NCBI GenBank assembly: GCA_030490835.1
Contig: CM059973.1
Span: 64,608,008 to 64,672,007, forward strand
Direction: 5' to 3'
Length of the DNA stretch: 64,000 bases
Origin: Annona cherimola
Taxonomy: Eukaryota > Streptophyta > Magnoliopsida > Magnoliales > Annonaceae
In this document: in pieces, positions 11,658-22,800 of the stretch
How the letters are laid out: every line of letters starts with the position of its first letter
How positions within the stretch are numbered: the stretch's first letter is position 1
Notes under the pieces: model-generated
Seen by the model: only the letters and a program-made list of their open reading frames with translations
Told to the model about the DNA's origin: nothing
The model's database searches: none
Position numbers and translations under genes: made by a program

Positions 11658-13265
11658 TGATAAGTGAAAAACTGATATTATATTTTATAAACATTTTATA
11701 CCAAATTAGTGGGTAATTAATTGAAATTTATATGAAATTTGGTTTTAAATATGATTTTGCAATTAAATATTAATTTCAAGCAATGTAAACAACTTCTATA
11801 TTCTTTTGGCTTGAAATTACATTTTATTTGTTGCCATAGGTAAAATCACTAATGATTAATGATTTAATGCAGGGAAAAACAGGTTTTACCAAGTTGATCC
11901 CACATGTAAAAATCCAAGTCATCCATCATTGGCAATTAAGCCATCCACCCGGCGCCAATATGCAGATCATTAAATATGTGGCCCACCGGATTGCTGCCCA
12001 TTCCAGCAACTCAATGCATGACATGTATTCAACCTGAGCAGCATTCAAGCAATGCAGAATCTCACGTGAATTGATTTAATGGGCAGCATATTCAAATGCA
12101 AATGGACCCCACCATAGCATTCAACGTGAAATGGAGTATATGCATATTCAACCAATTTTTAAATGACCAATCACATGAACCAGCAGCTGCCATTTATGGA
12201 CCCCAAGAGAAGCTGCTGTTCACGTCCAATCTACTTCAACAATTGCAAAATGAAGCAGCTGCAATTCACGTGAGAATGCAGCAATGCATTCAACACGTGG
12301 GTCCCACATGAAAATCTATAAAAGGAGGAGGCACACACAGCATTAGGGGGCAGTAGAAATTCCGAGAAGCAATCAACAAGAAAATCCCTGCAAGGACACC
12401 ACTGCAAAATATTTTTAGCAAGAATTTTAGAAGAAGAGTAGAGTGAAAGCAAGGTGGAGAGCTTCAATCCAACAAGCTTTTCTATCTTTTCTCTGTTTAA
12501 TTTTTGTTATCTTGTTTAAGATGGATTGTAATGTTAATTTTATTTTAAACTTGAACATGCTTGGCTAAACCTTAAAACCTGGGGTTTAGGACGTAGCATA
12601 CGTATAATGCAATGTGGTTTGGATTTTTAAATTATTTATGATGGATATTTTTGTTAATTTAATATCTTGTGATTTTTAAGCTTACTTTGTACATGGGCCC
12701 GTACCTTTGCATGATCCCATATATTAGGTGATGGAACCGAGAGGTAGAAACCTAATACATGATAGTCAAGATATTAAACCTGGAAATCTAAAACCATGAA
12801 AATAGGCATGATAACCTTGAGGAAATTCCATGAACAAACCACAGATCTTAATGGATTCTAATTAACTTAATTTCATGAGAATAGGTGATTAAGAAAATTA
12901 GAATACGCCTTGTAGGTTTCGAAAGAAGGTGCAAGGATAAAATAGGGTTTGTTCCCCTTTAACAAACAATGTCTAAATTAAATAATTATACCACTACCCG
13001 TTGCAAAATACGTATGTGAAACCCTAGACCCTAGATACCCGCACTCTTATTTTTCTCTTCTTATTAAAATTTGCAATTTTCTCTTCCCATTTCATTAATT
13101 TCTTTTCCTAAATTTGCTTCCACTTATCTATTTTATTTGCAATATTCTCTCCATAATCAACACGAAAGCATTTAAAAGCAAAATTTACAGTCCTAAATTC
13201 CCTGTGGAACGATAATTTATATACTACAATCTACGACCCGTGCACTTGCGGTAAGATTGCGAACA
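11658..13265 (+). repeat. Athila 3' LTR
   Basis: It starts TGATAAGTG directly after the polypurine tract and ends near ACTTGCGGTAAGATTGCG followed by AACA at 13265, giving about 1.6 kb, a usual Athila LTR length. A TATA box sits about 660 bp in. Short frames within it are not genes. The right edge is inferred, because the 5' LTR is missing. Confidence 0.7.
12317..12324 (+). promoter_or_regulatory. TATA box of the Athila LTR
   Basis: TATAAAAG within the LTR, followed by GGAGGAGGC and a GC-richer leader. It is the likely U3 promoter and could transcribe into the downstream flank. Confidence 0.6.
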
Positions 13266-14900
13266 ATTACATATTGTGGAAATGATATATATACATAGCT
13301 ATTTGTCATTTACACGAGATCTTATTATTTTAAAGCTAATTGGCTGAAAAAAAATTAGTAAAAGATGTATGAATATCTAGCGGATTAAAAATAGTGGCTA
13401 GAGGATATGAACGAGATGAATTATTTTCAAATTTGAATATAATTTTAATATAGGATGGATTCACATTTCAATGTTTATAAAATTTATCCCAAGATATAAT
13501 TGCAACAGAAGTACACTTATGCTGGAACCTGGTGGCGTTCATATAAATATATATATTATGTATAATATATGATATATATTTATATATGGAATTTTTCAGC
13601 CCAATGTTGTATTTATTCATATACTGCACTTAAGTGTCCAAAAAATGTTCAGCGCAAAATGCCCTGTATATGTGAAATTTAAACGTCTGGTATAACATAT
13701 ATATAAATAATAAAATATGTCTGCTTTTATTATATTATAAATTGGGTTGTATAATGTTGATTAGGTTATATATTAATATTTGTAATTTTTCATCAGAATA
13801 GACGGAGGAAATATTATATAAATTTAGATCTTATAATTGGTGGAATATTGTTCCGGTAGATGCAAATAGATACAAATTCCGAATTAAGGGTTGGCATTAT
13901 GTTACTTCCACTGTGGACGACTCGTAAATTCATTAAACTCGTGGACACAGATATTCAGCAAAAGAAATTTTGGTGGAGGAACAAAAATATGCAAGTTGAA
14001 ATGTTTAGAAATCCATTGACCATCCATTGTAGATAATTAAATAACATGCTGGAGTTTTATTTAAAATTGTGCATATAAGAATTTATATATGAGATATTGT
14101 TATTTGATGACAAACAAAAATAAATAATTTATATGTTGTGCTAGAAGATATAAAATTAATTATTATAATAATAAATTAATTATTTGATATACTTTGTGTT
14201 TACAATTATTAAATGTAGAAATAGATATTTTGTTTAGCAATCACAACATAGGGTATGATGGACAAATTAAAAATTATGATTTATCAATAGCGGATGAATT
14301 TAAGAGTTTATAATTAAATTTCAATAAATTATTTTATTCTCTAATAGGATTATTGGAATAAAAAGAGTGAGATTTGATATAGTATGTGCATATTAAAATA
14401 AAGAGAATATTGAGAATTATTTGAAAATAAATGGAAATAGCAAGTTATATTATGTAAAATATTTGTGGTTATTCATTTTGAAATTTTGGCTACTTGGTGG
14501 TTATGATGGGAATTTATTCTTGAATTTATTTAATTAAATTCAGTGAGTTAGTTCACCTAATTAAATATATGGATGACAAATTATTTTAGTTGGTAAGATA
14601 TTTAATTAGGTTGAGATAGTTGTTGTAATGCCTAAGTAAGAATGGTGTGTGTAATACATCATGATTATTGCCAAGTGGAATGAAATTGCATACGTGAGAC
14701 CTCGAGAATATGTGTATTACTTTTCATTTATTTCCATAGTAAGTCCTATGCAAGCTAGAAGGCTATTTTGAAATATCTCTTCATGGACAGTGTGTTATTA
14801 TCTTGATGGGTGTGTTATTATCTTGGTGGGTGTGTTATATCCTAAAAGATTATGAGTTTGCTCCACTGTAGGCAATGTGGAGAACCTTACACATTGTATA
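13266..14900. other. Intergenic, AT-rich
   Basis: No coding frame or recognisable element. Near 14789-14842 a block of about 20 bp (TGTGTTATTATCTTGATGGG) is repeated twice, with a partial third. The left edge of segmental duplication copy A lies at about 14.9 kb. Confidence 0.5.
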
Positions 14901-14969
14901 AATGGCAGAAAAAATATGGGGTAAAGGTAAAATTGACTTTTCAGCATGCGGTTGATGCCAATTTGTGCT

Positions 14970-15092
14970 ACACGTGACAACATGGGCATTCGGGGAATTA
15001 GGGGTAAAATATTGTGGGTGCAAGAGGAATTTCTGAAATGTTGTGGGTATGAAAGGAATAATAGTTAAATGTAGTGAGTATGAAAGGAATTC
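14970..15092 (+). mobile_element. Right end of a MULE-like element (copy A)
   Basis: A terminal stretch with repeated GTGGGTATGAAAGGAAT-like blocks ends in GGAATTCTCC. Copy B carries the same end at 49050-49180. It resembles the right end of the 28.9-kb MULE (GGAATACTTAAAAA, GTGAGTATATTTGG). The left end is not seen. Confidence 0.45.
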
Positions 15093-15293
15093 TCCTTTGA
15101 AAATAAATAGGAGCTTGCGCGTAGCAAAACATAAGAGAGTTTGCATGCCACCTACATTTGTTGAAGGAAAATAATTTTTTTTTGAAGAAAATGTTTTTGG
15201 AAAATAAAAATATTTATCCCAATCATGAACAAGCTTAGTCTCATAATTCATAACTCTTGTTCGAGGTTGCAAAACAACAATCACAAATACAAG

Positions 15294-15556
15294 AGGTGTG
15301 TTTGGTAATGGATAAAACTTTCGATAAAAAGTTTTGGAGAGAAAAAGTTGTAAAATGATGTGATATGATAGAAGTAATAATGAGGAGCAAAGAGGATAAA
15401 GTTAAAACAGATAGGTTAGTTATATGAGTAGTTGTATAGAAATAATTGAAAGGTAGGTTAGTTGTATTGGAAAATGTGAAGAAATGATTGCAAAACGGAA
15501 TAGTTATGAAAAGTAAAAAGTTTTAAATTGACATTTTTTATACATTGCCAAACATA
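15294..15556 (+). mobile_element. Tourist-like MITE (copy A)
   Basis: Ends TGTGTTTGGTAATGG and CATTGCCAAACATA are inverted repeats. The interior is noncoding, with the family signature AAAATGATGTGATATGAT. It is shared with copy B at 49399-49648, so it predates the segmental duplication. Confidence 0.65.
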
Positions 15557-15892
15557 AGTAGGACCTAGTGGTCTATCGTGTAAATAGGTGGGATCTAATG
15601 GTCTCACATACAGAGAAAAGCTTGTTATCTCTTTTATACCTTAATGTAAAATGAGACAATGAAATGTAATATTATTCCAATAAAAAAATACAGAAGAGGT
15701 ATTACGATTTTCTTGAATTATTCAAGATCTTCAAATGGTCCAAAGTTATTATATTTGTGAGATCCTTATCCCTGACCATTGCCACCAAAGGAGAATATGT
15801 GAGCCGCATATGATCACTTGCCATGTTTATATGTCTATCAATGCCTAAATCCTAATACTAATTGAAGTCAACTATAGAGTTATTACTTTTGG

Positions 15893-16251
15893 ATGTATGA
15901 TTATATATAATATATTATACATATATTTAAGTTACAATACTCATTTTTTAATGTTAATTTTATTTATTTTTTATTTTTCTTCGTAAATATGTTTTCCTAA
16001 GTGTATTTAATCTATATACAAAGTTTTACCATTTTATTTACTTTTTACTTTTAAAAATCAAGTTTTTACAGGGTGAAAAAATAAAAAATAAAAATGTAAA
16101 AGTATTATAAAATGTGAAAATTTGATATGTGGATTAAGTATACCTAGGAAAACATATTTATAAGAAATAACAAAAAATAAAATAAATTAAAATTAAAAAA
16201 TGAATACCGTAACTTAAGCATAGGTACAATATATTGTATATAATCATGCCG
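15893..16251. repeat. Fold-back element with about 150-bp arms (complete in copy A)
   Basis: The left half and the reverse complement of the right half match almost throughout. Both arms carry a GATTATATA..AATATATT end and a CCTAAGTGTATTTAAT core. Copy B keeps only the left arm. The ends, read from both copies, are GCGGCATGATTATATA. It is noncoding and capable of a long hairpin. Confidence 0.75.
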
Positions 16252-16261
16252 CTCACTTACG

Positions 16262-16460
16262 AATTAGTGTGTTTTGTTTCTGATAAAAGTTTTGAAAGAA
16301 AAAAATTTAAAATAAAAGAAAGTGACGAACATGAAGGGATAATAATAAGTAAATAGAATAAAGTTAAAATAGATGAAGTAATATATAAAAAGTTATGAAA
16401 AACGAAAAAAGTGTTTGATGAAATCATGAAAATAACATTTTTTTAAAAACCAAATGCACC
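16262..16460 (+). mobile_element. Degraded Tourist-like MITE
   Basis: It begins TGTGTTTTGTTTCTGATAAAAG and contains the family's GATAATAATAAGTAAATAGAATAAAGTTAAAATAGATG region. The right end is lost. Part of it is deleted in copy B together with the neighbouring fold-back. Confidence 0.4.
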
Positions 16461-16871
16461 AATGCACATTATATATACTCCATGAAGTCAAAATGCATAA
16501 GATACCACAAATCGCATCATTATTTTCGTTAAGTGTTCAGCTTCTATATCACCAGGTTATACAAGTGGTCTCATGTAATCCTCTTAAATTTTAAAATATT
16601 GATGATTGGTTTAAAATCTAATCCATTCATTGTATTTAACATTCTGTTTATTGAGGAGACCAAGTTTCATCTAAATTAACTATGAGTCACATTTGCTAAA
16701 AAATATATATTCATATATAAATTATGAAAATGGTTAGATTCATTTATATATGTATTAGAATGCAACAATATTTTATAAAATCATTTATCCATGTAATAGT
16801 GATATTTTAGATAGTTTAAATGTTGAAAAAAAACTACTTTATTTCAGGTGTTCAACATTTGTGCTATATAT

Positions 16872-19800
16872 TTATTTTTGACATCCTTGTCGCTGACCAT
16901 TGCCACCGAAATAAAATGTGAGACCATGGCGACCAAACTGGCCCATTCCATAATCTACTACGTCATAGCAGGCTGGCTTTGGTCGAATGGCGCCAGCTCC
17001 GTGTGGCTGATGGTATTCGTAGTCTTCTCCCACATAAAGTGCGCTAGACACGTAGGCGGATTTTCTATAGCCTTCGTTTGGGTAGTGCCCATTTCCCATT
17101 TCGGTGGCAGAGTGAGGAGCTGCTCCGCCCACGATAAGGTCTACATCTCCTCCCCAATTGATTACATTTGCACTATTCAAATCCTTAAAAATAGAAGCTG
17201 GCCAGTACCCCACTGGTTCGTCAATATAGTTCAGCCACCAATTCTTCGAATTTGGATCCTGTAACAACAACAGCGATTGAGCATTAGTAGTGGTGGATTA
17301 ATTTATGGAATTATTTTCTCTATATTGTTAAAAATCAACCATAATCATTTGAGGTTGAAAAAAATTTACAAAGTTTGCTGCTTTGATGCCTCAAATCTAT
17401 CTTCTCTTGATATATAATTTATAATCTCGTTTTAGGTACGTTATCAAGTACATTAGGAAAATTAAAGTATATTTTTTAAAAATTTGTAGTCTCAATTAAT
17501 TAATTTTCATACTTTTGCATGTCTATATTTTTTTTTTATGTCATCCTGTTTGAATGACTAGGCATAACTCCAAGATAATGATAAACAAGGCAACTACTTC
17601 TTTCTAACTTCAAATTCATCTTTCACCATATACATCCTTACACAAACGTGAATCCTAAGCGGTGACGTGTGTGTATAAATTCAGTATATCTGTCCTACCG
17701 AAGTAATTAGTACATCCTTATACAATTTTGAGCCTCTTATTGCCATTTTATGACATGTGGCCTACATACAACTCCAATCAATATGATTTATTTTAATAAA
17801 TAAATAGTGTGGAATTAATGGACGAATTGAATTTGGACAAATGTACTAATTTTCTTCTGTAGAACAATTGTACTGAAAATTAACTATCATATGTATATGT
17901 AATAATAACGTTAATGCATCCCGTTCTATCAATTTGCGCAACAAAGTATTGTTTGGATATACTACAAATGTGTTAAGCTAAAATTTTACTATTTATAATA
18001 ACTATATATTTTTAATTATTTTTTAACGCCTTCCTATACAACTGGTTTATTTTTTAATTATTTATACATAACTATTTATTTTAACTTTATTCTCTTTACT
18101 CCTTATCATATCACATTATTTACTATCCTTTCAAAACACCAAAAGTTTTTCAAATTCTCACTTCCCAAACATATCTTTAAATGTTATATATGTGTGAGCT
18201 TTGCTTGTATGAAATTATTTTTCACATAATTTTTTTATTTTTAATATTTTGATGCTTGATATAAAATCGACGTCTATTGTATTTGACATCATTTATATTA
18301 TCGTGAAATTTTTTTATTTATCTAGTATGACAATGGGTGGGCCCTATCTACAAAGGTATAAGATTAACATAACAAAATTGGTTCAATGCCAAATACTAAT
18401 CTAAATCATCTAAAATGTCGTTATCATGTGATAAATGATTAAGTATTATTATATTTATATATGTAACTAGGTCTAAATATTTTTCGTAATTTATGTATGT
18501 ATATATATTATTCAGCGAATATAATTTATTCAGATATTTAATTTGGATGAAACTTATCTCCTAACTAAATAATACATGGCAAAGCCCTTTACACATATAA
18601 TGAATATAAAGCTGATGAAGGTAAAGCTAAATGTTAAAAAAGTAAATGTCGGTCGGAGAGAAGCAAAGCTTACGAAGACAATGTTGATCAATATTTCTAC
18701 TTGTTTGCCACCATATACTGAATTTGCGTCGAAGGTACCTCCCAGATATACATGTGGGTTGGTTTGAACGAAACCAGCACAATTAAGGTTATGACAGCCC
18801 GTTTCATTTGAACCGTCTGCCTGCAACACCAAGATATATAAATATAAATAAAAGTAATCAAATTTAGCTGGTATTTCCATATGCATACTGCTACAAGAAA
18901 ATCTAAATGTTTTAAGCTTTATTTTGTAAAAATGTTAACTAGAAAAACTTAAAGGCTAGCTTTTAGCAACAATAACATCATGGTAAAAAAATGAAAAAAT
19001 AATTTTCCACGGGTAATCTAATAAAAATTATAGCTAAAACTTATTGTGATAGAAATTCAGCGGCAGCGGTTCCTATTCATTATTCTTTTTTTATGAGACC
19101 TATCCATTATCCTTTATATCAACGATGTTAATCAACACAGAACTTGCTGCAGAGATAAAACACAGTGGATTTTATTTTATTTTTTTTGAATTTCAATTTT
19201 TAATTGTAGACAAGAGTGTCTAAACTTTAATAAAAAATTTATGAATTCATCGTTTTAAGTTAAATGATATACTGCTCCATTGATAAAAAAAAAAATGTTT
19301 TAAATTTAACCTTTTATTTCTTTTTCACTTGTAGCTCAAATGTCGAATTTTAGTCATTTTTAGAAATTTTGCGAATACTTTAATTTTTCATCAAAAAAAT
19401 TTCCTAGAATGGAAAGCTGGATAATAATTAAAAATAAAAATTATAAAGTACAAAAGAAGTTTTAAAATACAAAAGAAATTTATTTTTTAAAAATATTCCT
19501 CACACCAAATTGATCTATTTAATGAAAAAAATTTAAATTTTTTATATTTTAAAAGTATTTTTGATTTTTAATTTTATTTATTTGGGAATGCTTCTATGTA
19601 ACTCATTTCATTTTCAATATCTAGATGATTGATAAAAATTCACTCCTTAGTATATTTAATATCATTTATATTATTATGAAAATCCTTTCATTGGTCTAAT
19701 AGTACTATACATAAGCTTCATTTATAAACATGTGAAATCAACATAATGAAATAATTTAATGTTAAATATCAATTTTTAAGTAATAATTTCAATATCTAAA

Positions 19801-22800
19801 TCATCTAAAATATCATTACTATATGGATAAATGATTCTACAAAGTATTACCACATTCCAATATATATGTGAATAGATGTAAACATTTTTTCTTAATTTAC
19901 ACATAAATCTACTTATTTTTAAGCAAATGTAACTTGTGCACATATTGGATATAAGCTTATACTATTGAGTATAGTGAAAGCAGCGCTTACCGTCCAATAA
20001 ATAGTAAGTCGGGTTTCCTTATCTCCATATAATGTTTCAGAAACCTGGAAGATATTTAACAAGCACGCGTAAATGATATGCTTGGCAGAAAATCAGTACA
20101 TGAACGTTCTCCTCATACAAACGTAGTCCGATGTCAATTGTAAATAATTTGGTATTCATAAATAGACACATTATGTTCTGAAATTTTTCAAAATGAACCT
20201 TTATGTTAGTGTTTGCAAGAAAATGTTGGATATGAAATATAGGTTGAATCCATTTTTTTAATTTACTATATATACCATAAACAGAATTTATATTTAAATT
20301 AAATTACAAGCAAACATAATATCACTATAAACCACACTTATATTTAAATTAAATTACTACGCAATCATTATATGAAGATCTATTTACAACATTCTTAAAG
20401 TTTATTTTGCAAAAACTCAAATCACAAGTCCTAATTTGCAAGTTAAATATCTTTCTTTTTAATCACTTGATGATCCAACTCTTGGATTTTGAAGGTAAGC
20501 ACGGTTATGTGCCTATTTGCAAAACTCCCTTCAAGATTTTGAATTATGCGTGTGACCAAAATTATGAAAATTGGAACAGAGTGATCGACAGCTCAAGGCT
20601 TAGTATTCGCTCGATACACCAAGCTGGAGTTCTCCGTAAAGAGGTGCAACTTGGGGTAAGACATCCAATGGTATGTATACCTATAAGTAACAAAATACAT
20701 ATGGTCAAATAAAAATGGAAAAATACAAAATACAAAACATTGAGTGCAGCTGATCGTAACTCATATATATATATATACATATATATGTATGTATGTATAT
20801 ACATACATACATATATATATATATGTATATACATAGAGAGTTGTTCCGGTGCAGTGACGCTGCACCAGAACAGCGGTGCAGTGGCCCCAAAATGGGGCCC
20901 ACATGATCATAAAATCATGATCTACTCCACCCATTATATTTAGAATAATGTATTCTATTAACATACCAATTTTCATCCCAATCAGATATGTATATGGGCC
21001 CCATCTGAAAATGGTACAAATCCAACGTAATAAAATAGTTTGATATAAATAAGAACTTTAAAGTATCTAATTGGGATGAAAATTGGTATGGTAATAGAAT
21101 ACATTATTCTAAATACAATTGGTGGAGTAGATCATGATTTCATGATCATGTGGGCCCCATTTTGGGGCCACTGCATTGCTGTTCCGGTGCAGTGACGCTG
21201 CACCGGAACAACCCTCTATATATATGTATATATATATAGGGTTATGGACCTATCATCCTCTAAGCCCACACTAGCATAAGTGCTAATCCCGGTGTATATG
21301 ACTGTATATTCTTATTTTCATGAAAATGTATGCCTATATATCAAAAACTTGTAAATTGCCCCCAAACTAACAAGAGTTCATATATATAATATGGAAATAT
21401 TTAAGTGCCTACATCATAATTGCAGTGCATTCCTCAGCAAAATGGGGCTTATTTAATCATGAAACTAAAATTTAACATACCCATTGTAATTAGACTTATT
21501 TACTTAAAAAAAATACTACTTTTCATCTAAATCAAATATTTTTATGGACCTTATCTTGAAGTAGAACAAAATCAACATAATGAAATAGTTTAACATAAAT
21601 ATCAATTTTAAAAATATATTTTTTCACATTCTTTAAAATATGAATTTTATATAGATAAATGATTATACAATATATTATTACATTTTAATACATTTGGAGA
21701 TTATTTGGTTGTGGGCTACTCCTGCTGATGAAGACTTCCCATATATATACACACACACAGGTCATGCTTCAATATTACATAAGCATTGAAGTTAAGACCT
21801 ATGCAAGCTTTTTATTTTTATTTTTAAATGGATATATGGGGTCAAGTAAACTTTTTATTATCTAAATTTCACATTTTATATTTTTGAATTTTAAAAATAA
21901 AATTTCTTACATAAGATAAAATTATAAAATTCATATGATAAGATCTCTTAAGCTCATATATCCAAAAAATTTAAAAATAAAAAAAGATAGCATCGAGCTT
22001 TAATATTTATGCAATCATTGAAGCATGACCTAGATACTAGGTTATGATCCTGTGCGCGAAATTGTTACCAAGTAATAAGCTTAAGCATGACCCTAGCTTA
22101 CACCAATTGGTAATTTAGGCTCATATGCCTAAGGTCTAAGATTCAAGAGTCCGATTATATACATTATGATGTATTTTAGGTAAAAATACAATATTTATTT
22201 ATTTTGTTTTATTCTTATTTTTATTTGATTTTTCTTCCTAAACATGTTGTCCTAAGTGTATTTAATACATACACCATCTTTTTCCATTTTATAATACTTC
22301 TACATATTTATTTTTTATTTTTGAAAAAGCATGAACTTCATGGGGCATTTAAGTCATTTCTCATCCCTTAAAAACTTAATTTTTAAAAAATGAATAAAAG
22401 TATTATAAATTAGAAAAACTTGGTATGAAGATTAAAAATATAACTGATTATAAAAATAAATTAATTTTGTATTTTAATTTAAAATACATCGTGGTATATA
22501 TAATCATAATCCCAAAATTTGACCCCGTGACTTACTAAAAAGCTAATATATATTTTTATATGTTTCTCATTTTTGTGGGCCCAATTATATTAGCTTGCGA
22601 ACTCAATTTTATCATTTTAAATTTTTGTATATATTTTAGTCAAATTTCACCATCTTTCATGTACAGGAATGTTAGATGGGTGAATATGTCTAACAACCTC
22701 ATATATCCCATATTTTTAAATTTTATTTCATTTTTTGATAGGGAATTTTATTTCAATTTTAAATGAGTCCAAAGTGTACTTAGTTCATACATCGAAATTT

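Larger units (their letters stand above)
8162..13265 (+). mobile_element. Athila-type Ty3/gypsy retrotransposon, 5'-truncated
   Basis: The element begins abruptly inside reverse transcriptase. It continues through RNase H and integrase, a 1.5-kb noncoding 3' internal region, a polypurine tract and a 1.6-kb LTR. RNase H and integrase motifs match the Athila branch. The gag, protease, most of RT and the 5' LTR are absent. No env-like frame is readable between integrase and LTR. The pol part is well preserved, so it is younger than the LINE relic. Confidence 0.9.

Noticed and set aside
11852..12467. Short frames inside the Athila LTR
   Set aside because: They lie in U3/R of the LTR around its TATA box, are short, and show no domain.
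16848..17264. Plus-strand frame of 138 codons opposite neprosin exon 7 (and the same at 50588-51007)
   Set aside because: It is the antisense shadow of a conserved exon; the minus strand has the domain motifs and splice signals.
20562..20976. Frames rich in Ile/Tyr near 20.7-20.9 kb
   Set aside because: They translate the TA/TATG microsatellite and the MITE end.
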